From: Candidatus Nanohaloarchaea archaeon
Lineage (GTDB): Archaea > Nanohalarchaeota > Nanosalinia > Nanosalinales > Nanosalinaceae
DNA length: 64,000 nt
Assembly (NCBI GenBank): GCA_014297435.1
Contig: JACOQA010000004.1
Coordinates: 62,001 to 126,000, forward strand
Direction: 5' to 3'
In this document: in pieces, positions 35,709-44,101 of the stretch
Layout: every line of letters starts with the position of its first letter
Numbering within the stretch: the first letter of the stretch is position 1
Program-made: the position numbers and the translations under genes
Notes under the pieces: model-generated
Databases searched by the model: none
What the model was told of the DNA's origin: nothing
What the model saw: the letters and a program-made list of their open reading frames with translations, nothing else

Positions 35709-35752
35709 TTCATATTAAAAGCTGTTTCGTGAATTCTTCGACGTGATCTATA

Positions 35753-35953
35753 ATGAGTCTACCTAACGCACCTATCGAAAGAATTATCAGGAAGGCAGGA
35801 GCAGAAAGAGTTTCAGAAGGAGCTGTAGAAGAGCTTAAAGATGCTGTCGAAGAAGTTGGCGAAGAAATTGCACGTGACGCAATCGAAATGGCTGACCACG
35901 CAGGAAGAAAAACAGTCAAAGCGTCTGACGTGGAAATGTCGGCAGAGCGATAG
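35753..35953 (+). CDS. archaeal histone
   Basis: 66 residues matching HMf-type histones: 'LPNAPIERIIRKAGAERVSEGAVEELKDAVEEVGEEIARDAIEMADHAGRKTVKASDVEMS' covers all three helices (quoted in part: residues 3-11 and 52-58 are the DNA-contact loops). It lacks tails. The protein wraps DNA as dimers or longer polymers. GTGAT lies 8 bp before the ATG. It is followed 9 bp later by aIF5A, so the two are probably one operon. Confidence 0.96.
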   Translation: MSLPNAPIERIIRKAGAERVSEGAVEELKDAVEEVGEEIARDAIEMADHAGRKTVKASDVEMSAER

Positions 35954-35962
35954 TGATAGAGA

Positions 35963-36346
35963 ATGCCGACACAGATTGAAGCAGGAAAAGTCAGAAACGG
36001 CACCTACGTCATGATTGACGAGGAGCCATGCGAAGTAAGAAGCGTTTCGAAGTCAAGCCCAGGAAAGCACGGAAGTGCGAAGGCGAAGATCAAGGCCAAA
36101 GAGATCTTCGGCGGCAAGAACAAGCACATCACCAAGCCTGTCGATTCGATGATGATGTCCCCGGACGTAGAGAACAAAGTGGGACAGGTTGTTTCGAAGG
36201 AAGGAACAATCGCTCAAGTAATGGACATGGACACGTACGAGACAGAGGAAATGGAACTTCCAGAAGACCTCACGATCTCAGAAGGAGAAGAGATCGAGTA
36301 CAAGCAGATTGAAGACAGGAAGCTTTTCGAAGGCAAGAGGGAATAA
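35963..36346 (+). CDS. eif5a: translation factor aIF5A
   Basis: 127 residues with 'SKSSPGKHGSAKAKI', where the Lys in PGKHG (about residue 36) is the site of hypusine or deoxyhypusine modification. The C-terminal OB fold follows ('KEGTIAQVMDMDTYETEEMEL'). It relieves ribosome stalling at proline-rich and other difficult sequences. It lies just after the histone gene, and T-rich sequence after its stop probably ends the transcript. Confidence 0.96.
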   Translation: MPTQIEAGKVRNGTYVMIDEEPCEVRSVSKSSPGKHGSAKAKIKAKEIFGGKNKHITKPVDSMMMSPDVENKVGQVVSKEGTIAQVMDMDTYETEEMELPEDLTISEGEEIEYKQIEDRKLFEGKRE

Positions 36347-36418
36347 AACCCCCTCATTTATTTCTACACATCTTTTCTTTTTCGAAGGATTAAAGTGGTT
36401 CTCCTCAAATTTTAGTAC

Positions 36419-37765
36419 ATGAACTATCAACGCCTAAGAGAAAAAGTTCTCGAAAAACACTATCCCTCAGACGAAGAGATTCAGGAACTAGAAAAACAGT
36501 ATCAGGAGATATCGGAACTGATCGAGTCAGAGTTCGGTCTTGAAACCCACTTTGCAGGATCAGCATCCAGAGGAACCTGCATGAAGGGCGACCGAGATAT
36601 CGATGTCTTCGTTCTATTCCCTGAAGGCACTGACACAAACACGTTAGAGGAGAAAGGACTAGAAATTGGAAGAAAGGTTTTCGAGGAAATCGGAAGAGAT
36701 TATGAAGTGGACTACGCAGAACATCCCTACACGAAGGGAGAGATAAAAGAACATGAAGTCGAGATAGTGCCCTGTATCGATACAGAAGCCGAGAATATTA
36801 CTTCTAGTGTTGATAGAACCCCTCACCACTCTCGCTGGGTGAAGAATAACCTGGATTCAAAGCAGAGAGAAGATGTTGTAATGTTGAAAAGGTTCCTGAG
36901 ATCTGAAGGCATCTACGGATCCTCTTTGAAGACCGAGGGTTTTTCCGGCTATCTCTGTGAAGTTTTGATAAACAAGTACGGCAGCTTCCAAAATTTGACC
37001 GAAGAAGCGGTGAATTGGCGCGAGAAACCTGTTTTAGATCCTGAAGAACATCACGAAGAGCTTCCTGAAAAGTTGGAGAAAAAGTTCAGCGATGAAGCAC
37101 TGATAGTGATCGATCCTGTGGACCCGGAGAGGAATGTTGCCTCAGTCTTAAGCAAGGAGAATCTTTCACGTTTCGTATTCGCTTGCTGGAAGTTCAAACA
37201 GAGTCCTGGAATAGATTTCTTCGAAATAGAAGAGAAAACTTACACCGAGTTTGAGGTAAAGCAGGAGGTGCAGGGTAGAGGAGACTTCCTTGTTCTCGAG
37301 TTCGAAAATGTCGATGAGGTAGAAGATATTGTCTATCCTCAGTTGAGGAAGACTCTTGGTCGGATCGAAGACGAACTAAAGAATAGAGATTTCCGTATAT
37401 TCGATTCAGGTTTCCATGTAGGCGACAAAACCAGAATTTTCCTGGAATTAGAGAGAGAACTGCCTGAGATAGAGGAGATGAAAGGTCCAAAGCTTTTCCA
37501 TGGAGAGAAACACGTGGAAGAGTTCTGCTCCAAGTACGATAATGTCTTTGTCCAGGACGATAGGCTGGTCGCCAAAGTCGACCGTGAGTACGTGGATGGG
37601 AAACAGTTCCTACAGGAATTCCTAAGTTCTAATCTGGAAGAGAAAGGAATACCAGAAAATATTGAGGAGGAGCTAAGCGATTATGGATTTGTTGATCCGC
37701 TGGATGGCGGGGAAAAATGGTTAAATTACTTGGGCGAGAAGCTGAGAGTAGAGGCTAAACAATAA
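36419..37765 (+). CDS. cca: class I CCA-adding tRNA nucleotidyltransferase
   Basis: 448 residues, normal for archaeal CCA enzymes. 'HFAGSASRGTCMKGDRDIDVFVLFP' is the catalytic GS...DxD site; 'FSGYLCEVLINKYG' and the 'RFVFACWKFKQSPG' region form the neck and body domains; the tail binds the T arm. It adds or repairs the 3' CCA of tRNAs; neither tRNA in this window encodes CCA. Its stop overlaps the next start in TAATG. Confidence 0.95.
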   Translation: MNYQRLREKVLEKHYPSDEEIQELEKQYQEISELIESEFGLETHFAGSASRGTCMKGDRDIDVFVLFPEGTDTNTLEEKGLEIGRKVFEEIGRDYEVDYAEHPYTKGEIKEHEVEIVPCIDTEAENITSSVDRTPHHSRWVKNNLDSKQREDVVMLKRFLRSEGIYGSSLKTEGFSGYLCEVLINKYGSFQNLTEEAVNWREKPVLDPEEHHEELPEKLEKKFSDEALIVIDPVDPERNVASVLSKENLSRFVFACWKFKQSPGIDFFEIEEKTYTEFEVKQEVQGRGDFLVLEFENVDEVEDIVYPQLRKTLGRIEDELKNRDFRIFDSGFHVGDKTRIFLELERELPEIEEMKGPKLFHGEKHVEEFCSKYDNVFVQDDRLVAKVDREYVDGKQFLQEFLSSNLEEKGIPENIEEELSDYGFVDPLDGGEKWLNYLGEKLRVEAKQ

Positions 37766-38334
37766 TGGGAGAAGTCAACATAATCATAGGTCTTTCAGGA
37801 GTTGGAAAAGGAACAGTTCTAGAACAGGCGATGCTAATCACTGACGAGGACTACAAGGTCATTAACTACGGCGACAGGATGGTTGAAATCGCCAAGGACC
37901 AGAGACTCGTCGATTCAAGAGACGATCTGAAGAAATTGGATACTGAAACCAACAAACAGCTGCAGAAGGATGCTGCAGAGTCAATTTTCGACGATGCTGA
38001 GGATAACGATGTTATTGTCGAGACTCATGCCGCAATCCAGACACCTTTTGGCTATCTTCCCGGTCTTCCGAAATGGACGCTTGAAAATCTCGAGCCTTCT
38101 AAGATTATAATGCTTAGAGCTGAGCCCAAGGCGATTTATGAGAGAACCTTGGAGGACGATTCACGGGATCGCGAACATGAAGAGGTAGAACAGATCGAGG
38201 AGTACCAGGAAGTTGCGCGTGAAATGGCTTCGACAGGCGCAGTATTGACAGGAGCATATCTTTCTGTCATCGAGAACCCTGATGGTCATGCAGAGCAGGC
38301 TGCTGAAGATCTAATTGAGGTTCTTAGAGGTTAA
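37765..38334 (+). CDS. adkA: archaeal-type adenylate kinase
   Basis: 189 residues with P-loop 'IIGLSGVGKGTVLEQ' at 7-21 and the archaeal AdkA layout, with short LID and 'VETHAAIQTPFGYLPGLP'. It interconverts AMP, ADP and ATP, and may also assist ribosome biogenesis in archaea. The ATG shares bases with the stop of the CCA gene. Its stop overlaps the end of the convergent membrane gene by 4 bp. Confidence 0.93.
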   Translation: MGEVNIIIGLSGVGKGTVLEQAMLITDEDYKVINYGDRMVEIAKDQRLVDSRDDLKKLDTETNKQLQKDAAESIFDDAEDNDVIVETHAAIQTPFGYLPGLPKWTLENLEPSKIIMLRAEPKAIYERTLEDDSRDREHEEVEQIEEYQEVAREMASTGAVLTGAYLSVIENPDGHAEQAAEDLIEVLRG

Positions 38335-39038
38335 TCAAGGTAGAGTTCTGGTGAGAGCACCATCAAGTAAGTGGTGACCACCGAACTCAATATTCTTCCT
38401 ATAATGAAGCCTGCCTGACCGAACGATTTTACTACAGTCGATGAGCTGAACCAGAGACTTACTCCAAGCAGGATGAATGAGAGTACTGTCAACGATATCA
38501 CAGCTGTTCTCTTTTCTTTGCTTCCCGCATATGATTTTTTCCAGCTTTTCAGCACGCCTTCCGTATCAAGAAGGGTGACCGGCACGAAGTAAGAAGTATA
38601 TGAGAGGAAGAACATCAGTACTAGAGTTATTGCTGGACCTACTATTCCAGCCCAAATTATTCCCTGTGAGTAGAAAACTATTCCTATGGATGAGGGAAGT
38701 GCGATAAGGACCCCTATTAAGAGTAATGCTGTAGCAGCCTTCAGTAATTTGCCAATGTTGTGTGCTGCTTCGGAGAATCCTTTTTTCAGTCCCGAATTGT
38801 TTTTCACCATCGAGACCAGCATCAGCCATACGAAGAGACTTATTATGGATAGCAGGTACATACCTCCAAAACTTGCTGTTACCGCTGATGTAGAGAGTTG
38901 GTTCCCCGATGTGTAGTCGTTGAGAACTAGAATTAGGAAGGCTGAGCTGATCAGGCTTGAGACTATTCTTGGAAGGAATAGTTTTGGTTGACCTGCCAGA
39001 TTTTTGAGGCTTTTCTTCAGCACCTCGAGATTGTTCAT
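38331..39038 (-). CDS. six-TM membrane protein of unknown function
   Basis: 235 residues with a cytosolic helix (MNNLEVLKKSLKNLAGQPKL) and six membrane segments, of the type seen in archaeal DUF4013/DUF7847-like proteins ('L....k.p.l....l...l'). The fifth-to-sixth loop contains 'VTLLDTEGVLKSWKKSYAGSK', a conserved-looking amphipathic helix in that group. No transport motif is visible. Single gene, converging on adkA. Confidence 0.7.
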   Translation of the reverse strand: MNNLEVLKKSLKNLAGQPKLFLPRIVSSLISSAFLILVLNDYTSGNQLSTSAVTASFGGMYLLSIISLFVWLMLVSMVKNNSGLKKGFSEAAHNIGKLLKAATALLLIGVLIALPSSIGIVFYSQGIIWAGIVGPAITLVLMFFLSYTSYFVPVTLLDTEGVLKSWKKSYAGSKEKRTAVISLTVLSFILLGVSLWFSSSTVVKSFGQAGFIIGRILSSVVTTYLMVLSPELYLD

Positions 39039-39166
39039 GTTCGTTTCTTGGGGAAGTGAAGATTAAATATTCAGGTCTGAGTTCGCAGGTTTTTGTTTCG
39101 AGTCCATGTAGATCGGTCGAAACCTTGAGAGGTTGTCACTAAGAATGGAACACAGTTTAACGCATC

Positions 39167-39227
39167 TTAAATCGTTTTCTTAGTTGTTATCAATCAAAAT
39201 GATTAAAAGAGTTGTATTAAATCGTTT
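39167..39227. repeat. direct repeat TTAAATCGTTT, two copies
   Basis: TTAAATCGTTT occurs at 39167-39177 and 39217-39227, 50 bp apart, flanking the TATA-like GATTAAAAG (39201-39209) of the next gene. The second copy covers the TATA-to-start interval, a usual repressor position. Could be chance in AT-rich sequence. Confidence 0.35.
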
Positions 39228-39233
39228 AGATAT

Positions 39234-39515
39234 ATGGCGAGCCTTTGGGACATCGGTAAAAGTACTGAGGAAAAGCTCGCCGATGACTTGAAGAGTAACG
39301 GCGAATTTCAAGAAATGGTCGAGCAGCATCGGCACAAGTTCGAAGACAGGTTCGAGCAAAATATGGAGGATGACGTTCCAACGCATCCATACAAGATCTA
39401 CAGGAACATCGTTGAATCAAACGAACTCAGCGATGAAGAAAAGGTAGCACTTGAACAGATGAAAGACGAATTTTCTGAAAGATGGCAGAACCTGAAGAAT
39501 CAACGAACTAACTAA
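39234..39515 (+). CDS. small charged helical protein of unknown function
   Basis: A 93-residue protein, mostly helical and rich in Glu, Lys, His and Asp ('KLADDLKSNGEFQEMVEQHRHKFEDRFEQ'). The ATG is about 28 bp after GATTAAAAG, which fits a leaderless gene. No motif is recognised. It is followed by a clear intrinsic-terminator-like hairpin. Confidence 0.65.
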   Translation: MASLWDIGKSTEEKLADDLKSNGEFQEMVEQHRHKFEDRFEQNMEDDVPTHPYKIYRNIVESNELSDEEKVALEQMKDEFSERWQNLKNQRTN

Positions 39516-39531
39516 AGATTCATCGGCGAGC

Positions 39532-39560
39532 AAAGGTCGGGGAGGGGAAATCCGACCTTT
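39532..39560 (+). terminator. hairpin plus T-rich tail
   Basis: AAAGGTCGG (39532-39540) pairs with CCGACCTTT (39552-39560), a perfect 9-bp stem with an 11-nt loop, followed by TTATTTTG. It lies 16 bp after the stop of the 93-residue gene and before a convergent gene, so it probably ends transcription in at least the plus direction. Confidence 0.65.
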
Positions 39561-39578
39561 TTATTTTGTCCCGATTGA

Positions 39579-39869
39579 TTAGACTATCTCAACATAATTT
39601 CCATCAGATTCTTTCCTACCATCTTCAAGGATAAATTTGAGATCTGTCGTTAGGTCATCATCATGAACACTGAGCTTGTATTCCTCGTGTTCAGATTCCA
39701 GGTTTTCTCTTAGTCTGGGGCTTTTTTCCATGTGCATTTCAGGTCCATAGGCGAAACCTTTCTTGTGTAGAACCTCTTTAGACTTGGAGTAGGCCTCCTC
39801 TGGCTCGTATGAATCAAATAAGTCCTCGAAACTTATCACCAAGTCATAGATGTCCGGATCCGACGACAT
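39579..39869 (-). CDS. small acidic protein of unknown function
   Basis: 96 residues, alternating strands and helices ('IYDLVISFEDLFDSYEPEEAY', 'TTDLKFILEDG'), strongly acidic, no motif recognised. The minus strand TTATTTAATTG is centred about 26 bp before the ATG, fitting a leaderless start. It lies 31 bp downstream of the Elp3 gene in the same direction but has its own promoter signal. Confidence 0.6.
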   Translation of the reverse strand: MSSDPDIYDLVISFEDLFDSYEPEEAYSKSKEVLHKKGFAYGPEMHMEKSPRLRENLESEHEEYKLSVHDDDLTTDLKFILEDGRKESDGNYVEIV

Positions 39870-39900
39870 GTATTGTTATTTAGAAGTAACAATTAAATAA

Positions 39901-41481
39901 TTAGTTGAGGTCCTTCACCATGTAAGGTCCTTCCTTCTCGTAGTCGAACTTTCTGTAATACTCCCTAGTTCCGACAGCTGAGATAACGACAATCTTGTCT
40001 TTTCCAAGTTCCCGGGCTTTTTCCTCGGCCGTTTCCATAAGTTTTGTTCCGTACCCCGTGTGTTGTGTGTCGCCTTCTTCTCCTATTTCTGTGGCGCTTC
40101 CCATAACCTTGAGCTGACGGATAATCAAGGTGTTCTCATCTATCTCAGACCTGAAAGATTCAGGTGGCGCCCTCAAGCGTGTAAAACCAAGTATGATATC
40201 CTGATCGGTATCCTCATAGCTTAGGAAGTACTCTTTTCCGCTGGATGCATCGTAACTTCTCTCAACAAGCTCGACTTCTTCAGGTTCCCGACCATGTTTA
40301 GCTTTCTGGTGTCCTACCTCTCTACATCTTATACATCTACATCTTTCTCCTTCTTTCTCCATCTCCTGCAAAGCCATCTGTCTCATGTTTGTTAATTGAG
40401 GGCCTGCATCAACCTCTGTGGAGGGAATATCACGCATCACACGTTTGACTCGTACGTGAGGAGGCATGTGGTTCTTCAGTACTTCTTTAAGTCGTTCCTT
40501 GGCTTCTTCACTTGAGATAGGTTCGAAGTCTCCTTCCTCATACTGTCTATAAAGCTCTGTTCCCTGAATGACCTCACAAGGATAGATTTTGACCTCGTCA
40601 GGCTGATAATCTTCGTTTGAGAAAGCTTCCTTGAACTTCTCGATATCTTCCTCATAGCCCTCACCAGGAAGACCAAGCATCAAATGGTATGCAACTTTAA
40701 AACCGGCATTTTTGAGGCGTTTTGTGGCTTCAATTACTTTATCCATTCCGTGACCTCTGTTCGTTACTTCATGAGTCTCATCGAAGACGGTCTGTACACC
40801 CATCTCGGTTCTAGTACCGCCCATTTCTAGTATGCGGTCAATATGTTTTGTTTCACAGATATCAGGTCTTGTCTCGAAGGTTACGCCTACGTTTCTGACC
40901 TGTGCAGTCTCGTTCATTTTCTGTGCTTCTTCAAGAGTTTCGGCATCATCCAGCCCGGATTCTTCTGGATACGTGTTGAACGCGTCAAAAGCTCTTTTTA
41001 CGAATTTTTTCTGGTAATCAGGATCCTGGAACGGGAAGGTTCCTCCCATAACGATAAGCTTTGATTTATCGATCGAGTGTCCGTTTTTCTCATACTGCTC
41101 CAGTCTATCTGTGGCCTGATCGTAGGGGTCGTACTGGTTTCTGATTGCACGTCTTGTCGCAGGTTCCTTCCCAGTGTAGCTCTGTGGTGCGTCCTTTCCT
41201 TTCGGACAGTAGATGCAGCCTCCGCCACACGGTGCTGGACGTGCCATAATCGCTATATTGGCTATACCGGAGATTGTACGCATCGGCTTTGTCTTAAGAA
41301 GTTTTTCTGCCTCTTCCTCATCATCTTCAACAAATTTTAGGATATCCGAGTTCTTGGGCATTCCGTCGAAAGAGTGCTTTGAACAGAGGTCCTTTTTCCT
41401 CTGTTCGATCTCGTCCTTTGACTCAATTTCTCCGTTTTCGATCTCATCTATTATACCACGGGAGATTTTCTTCAGCGCCAT
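39901..41481 (-). CDS. elp3: Elp3 tRNA-modifying enzyme (radical SAM plus GNAT)
   Basis: 526 residues. 'RPAPCGGGCIYCPKG' is the 4Fe-4S radical SAM cluster motif; 'MGLPGEGYEEDIEKF' style loops and 'FPFQDPDYQKKF' are family-typical; the C-terminal GNAT domain shows 'EIGEEGDTQHTGYGTKLMETAEEKA' for acetyl-CoA. It makes the cm5U34 modification in the anticodon wobble position. It looks leaderless, sharing a TATA element with sppA. Start spacing to sppA is 54 bp. Confidence 0.95.
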   Translation of the reverse strand: MALKKISRGIIDEIENGEIESKDEIEQRKKDLCSKHSFDGMPKNSDILKFVEDDEEEAEKLLKTKPMRTISGIANIAIMARPAPCGGGCIYCPKGKDAPQSYTGKEPATRRAIRNQYDPYDQATDRLEQYEKNGHSIDKSKLIVMGGTFPFQDPDYQKKFVKRAFDAFNTYPEESGLDDAETLEEAQKMNETAQVRNVGVTFETRPDICETKHIDRILEMGGTRTEMGVQTVFDETHEVTNRGHGMDKVIEATKRLKNAGFKVAYHLMLGLPGEGYEEDIEKFKEAFSNEDYQPDEVKIYPCEVIQGTELYRQYEEGDFEPISSEEAKERLKEVLKNHMPPHVRVKRVMRDIPSTEVDAGPQLTNMRQMALQEMEKEGERCRCIRCREVGHQKAKHGREPEEVELVERSYDASSGKEYFLSYEDTDQDIILGFTRLRAPPESFRSEIDENTLIIRQLKVMGSATEIGEEGDTQHTGYGTKLMETAEEKARELGKDKIVVISAVGTREYYRKFDYEKEGPYMVKDLN

Positions 41482-41503
41482 AGTACACAGCTCCGGATGA
41501 AAT

Positions 41504-41512
41504 GTTAAAAAG
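41504..41512. promoter_or_regulatory. shared TATA element for elp3 and sppA
   Basis: GTTAAAAAG (minus strand CTTTTTAAC) is centred at 41508, exactly 27 bp from both divergent start codons (41481 and 41535). Neither gene has a Shine-Dalgarno. One element can therefore serve both leaderless genes in opposite directions. Confidence 0.55.
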
Positions 41513-41534
41513 AAAGCCCGAGTGCTGAAAACCT

Positions 41535-42392
41535 ATGAGAAAATACCTGATTTTACCGATTTTCCTAGTTTTAGTTGTATCTCAAGCCTCTGCAGGATGG
41601 TTCGATAGTGGAGGACAGGCAGCAGTGATTAAGCTTAGTGGATCTATAACCCCTTCATCTCAAACCGGTTTAGGCGCAACTAGTTCGATAACTCCTGAGA
41701 AGATCAGAAATCTTAATGCTCAAGCAATCCGTAACAACGCCCAGGCGATAATCTACGAATGGAATTCAGGTGGGGGAGCCGTAGTTGCCTCGAAGGAGAT
41801 TAGACGCGAGATCGAGTCAGTGAAAATACCAACTGTCTGCCGCTTCCGTGATTTGGCGGCATCGGGCGCATATCTTGCCTCACTAAGCTGTGACCGTATT
41901 GTTGCCGATTCGGCTTCTATAACGGGAAGTATCGGCGTGAGAAGCTCTTACCTTGAGTTTTCCGGTCTACTCGATAAATACGGTGTCGAATATGTCAACA
42001 TCTCTTCGGGCTCTCTGAAAGAAGCAGGCTCCCAGTTCACTAACCTTTCGGAACAGGAAAGACAGCTGCTTCAGGAAAAGGTGGATAAGCTTGGAAACCA
42101 GTTTATTTCGGAAGTTGCACAGGAGAGAGATCTTAACTCTTCGGAGGTCAAAAAGGTAGAGAAAGGACAGATTTTCCTTGGTTCTGAGGCTAAAAGACTC
42201 GGTCTTGTCGATACTTTGGGCGGTAGAAAGACCGCGGTTGATGTAGCAGGGAACATGACTGGAAGACAGCTCACAACTTTTGAAGTTGAGACTGGTTCCA
42301 GCTTCAGCTTTCTCTCGTTGCTTGGCTCTGATTCACTGTTGAAAAAGTTTCTATCTAACGGGGAAAGTCCTGTAAAGGCAGAATGGAGATAG
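41535..42392 (+). CDS. sppA: signal peptide peptidase SppA-like protease
   Basis: 285 residues with an N-terminal signal anchor (about 4-19, 'LILPIFLVLVVSQASAG'), then the S49 protease fold: 'IYEWNSGGGAVVAS', the nucleophile Ser in 'RDLAASGAYLAS' and the general-base Lys in 'SSGSLKEAGSQF'. It degrades leftover signal peptides or membrane fragments. Length suits the single-domain archaeal or short SppA. A hairpin follows the stop. Confidence 0.92.
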   Translation: MRKYLILPIFLVLVVSQASAGWFDSGGQAAVIKLSGSITPSSQTGLGATSSITPEKIRNLNAQAIRNNAQAIIYEWNSGGGAVVASKEIRREIESVKIPTVCRFRDLAASGAYLASLSCDRIVADSASITGSIGVRSSYLEFSGLLDKYGVEYVNISSGSLKEAGSQFTNLSEQERQLLQEKVDKLGNQFISEVAQERDLNSSEVKKVEKGQIFLGSEAKRLGLVDTLGGRKTAVDVAGNMTGRQLTTFEVETGSSFSFLSLLGSDSLLKKFLSNGESPVKAEWR

Positions 42393-42405
42393 AAAGTAGG
42401 GACCG

Positions 42406-42428
42406 GAAACTGTGTGAAAAACAGTTTC
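42406..42428. terminator. hairpin between convergent sppA and regulator genes
   Basis: GAAACTGT (42406-42413) pairs with ACAGTTTC (42421-42428) around GTGAAAA. It sits 13 bp after the sppA stop and 14 bp after the convergent regulator's stop. There is no long T tract on the plus strand, so it may act in either direction or simply protect 3' ends. Confidence 0.45.
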
Positions 42429-42442
42429 AACGGGTAAAAAGA

Positions 42443-43285
42443 CTATTCTGGTTTCTCCGGTCCTTCAGGCGGTTCTTCTGAGTGATGCCAGAGCATGTCG
42501 AATACAGGCTCCATCGTATCCTGAGCCATGTGGTCTGACTTGGTCCAGAAAGCTGTGTCCTGTGTCTCGTGTACTTCGTCGTGTGTCATCGACATGGTTA
42601 ATGCATCGTTGTCGATGATCGCAAATCTTCCCTCGGGTACGTCGAACTCGTCTTTACCTTCCATGTGTTTGACTTCTGCGTGTTCGGAAACTGCTTCGTA
42701 TGCGTCCCTGTTCTTGTCAGTTACAGGCGCGAGAATCTTCAGGTTAACTCCTGCATCTTTGGCTTCTTCGATTACATCTGCATGGTTCTCGTAAAGGTTG
42801 TTCAGACCTTCTTCCGAGGTCGCGATCTTGATCGATTCCTCTGCTTCTTTGAACATGGTTCCCATGTGCTGGTTGATCTGGTGGTGTCCTTTGAGGGAGC
42901 CAGACATTTCCTCTGGTTCAACTAGTTCAAGACCCTGGTCGTAGAGGTCTTCTAGTTCGTTGACGGCTTCTGAGTCTTTGAAACTGTCAAGTTTTTCTAG
43001 TTTATCCTCCAGATCGCGCTCGTGGCTTTTCTTTATGTTTTCTATGGCTTGCTGAGGAGGGATTGCCACGTATTCCATAGGTTGGGAGGATTTGATTACT
43101 GCGAAGCCTTTCTCCGCTAGTGATTCGAGAACGTCGTAAGCTCTGGATCGAGGGACGTTTGTCATCTCCGACAGCTCTCCGGCTGTCGACACACTCCGCC
43201 CTAGGAGCGCTGAGTATATTTTTCTTTCATACATGTTCAATCCGATGTCTTCTAGCTTGTCCAGAGTTTCTTGGCTTGCGACCAT
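42443..43285 (-). CDS. TrmB-family transcriptional regulator
   Basis: I start at the ATG at 43283-43285 (MVASQETLDKLEDIGL), with GGTG upstream. The 280 residues hold a TrmB winged helix ('NMYERKIYSALLGRSVSTAGELSEMTNVPRSRAYDVLESLAEKGF') and a C-terminal PLD-like effector domain ('SIKIATSEEGLNN', 'FAIIDNDALTMSM'). Members sense sugars or other metabolites. The TATA-like GGTTTATAAC near 43323-43332 forms part of an inverted repeat with GATAAGTTTAT, so autoregulation is possible. Confidence 0.88.
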   Translation of the reverse strand: MVASQETLDKLEDIGLNMYERKIYSALLGRSVSTAGELSEMTNVPRSRAYDVLESLAEKGFAVIKSSQPMEYVAIPPQQAIENIKKSHERDLEDKLEKLDSFKDSEAVNELEDLYDQGLELVEPEEMSGSLKGHHQINQHMGTMFKEAEESIKIATSEEGLNNLYENHADVIEEAKDAGVNLKILAPVTDKNRDAYEAVSEHAEVKHMEGKDEFDVPEGRFAIIDNDALTMSMTHDEVHETQDTAFWTKSDHMAQDTMEPVFDMLWHHSEEPPEGPEKPE

Positions 43286-43403
43286 GTTTTTTACACCTTC
43301 TATTAACAAAACTTTTCAGTACGGCAGTTATAAACCTTATCCGGCTGTTTACCGCCTGACCAGATAAGTTTATTATCGCCTAGTAATAATTACTACTGAA
43401 GAT

Positions 43404-44048
43404 TTATAAATACTTGTTCGCCCTCTTCCTGAGTTTAGTCAGAAAGCCTCCTGCCTTCTTTCCATAAATTTCTCTCTCCTCATGAAGACCTTTCCACTCA
43501 AGACCGTCAAAAGCCGAACCAACCTGATTTCCATAACCATCATAGAAACAGACCTCGTTCAAACCAAACTTGGAAGGTCTCTCGACTTCATCCAAAGAAA
43601 AGCCAAAACCCAGGATATCAAGAGGCTCTTTTCCTGTAGGCACACCAAACTGTTCAGAAACCCTTTCGGGATCAAAACCCCCGATCCAGCAAGAACCTAT
43701 ACCTTCTTCCTCAGCAACCAGCCTCATGTTCTGAACCGCACAAGCAGCCTCGGCATTACACGCCTCTCTTGCCATATGATCGCTGAACCTGCGGGACATC
43801 CTGTCAATATCTCCCAGAATAATTACTGCAGTTGGAACCTCCTCCAACCTGTGGTCGCCCGCAGATTCTGAAAGAAACTCCTTCTTGTGCTCGTCCTCAA
43901 CTACGATAAATTCAAGGCTTTGAACGTTTCCTGGCGAAGGCGCGTTCCTTCCCGCCTCCAGAACCTTCCCCATGGACTTCCGGGGGATAGTATCATCTTT
44001 ACAGCTCCTGAAAGATTTGAGACCAAGCACTGAATCGAAGACGCTCAT
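43404..44048 (-). CDS. nitroreductase-family FMN oxidoreductase
   Basis: I start at the ATG at 44046-44048 (MSVFDSVLGLKSFRSC), since a TATA element is centred 26-27 bp upstream. The 214 residues contain the usual nitroreductase features: 'RSCKDDTIPRKSMGKVLEAGRNAPSPGNVQSLEFIVVED' FMN-binding start and 'AAVQNM...GSCWIGGF' middle. Substrate is unknown; F420- or quinone-linked reduction is typical. Basic C-terminal tail. Shares its promoter region with DNA ligase. Confidence 0.85.
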   Translation of the reverse strand: MSVFDSVLGLKSFRSCKDDTIPRKSMGKVLEAGRNAPSPGNVQSLEFIVVEDEHKKEFLSESAGDHRLEEVPTAVIILGDIDRMSRRFSDHMAREACNAEAACAVQNMRLVAEEEGIGSCWIGGFDPERVSEQFGVPTGKEPLDILGFGFSLDEVERPSKFGLNEVCFYDGYGNQVGSAFDGLEWKGLHEEREIYGKKAGGFLTKLRKRANKYL

Positions 44049-44069
44049 AATAAATTGGTTGGTGCCCAC

Positions 44070-44079
44070 GGTTTAAACC
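44070..44079. promoter_or_regulatory. palindromic shared TATA element for nitroreductase and DNA ligase
   Basis: GGTTTAAACC is a perfect palindrome centred at 44074.5, 26-27 bp from both divergent start codons (44048 and 44102, 54 bp apart). The symmetry means the same sequence is read as a TATA box in both directions. Confidence 0.55.
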
Positions 44080-44101
44080 TTTCAGCCCGAAAAATTCTCT
44101 C

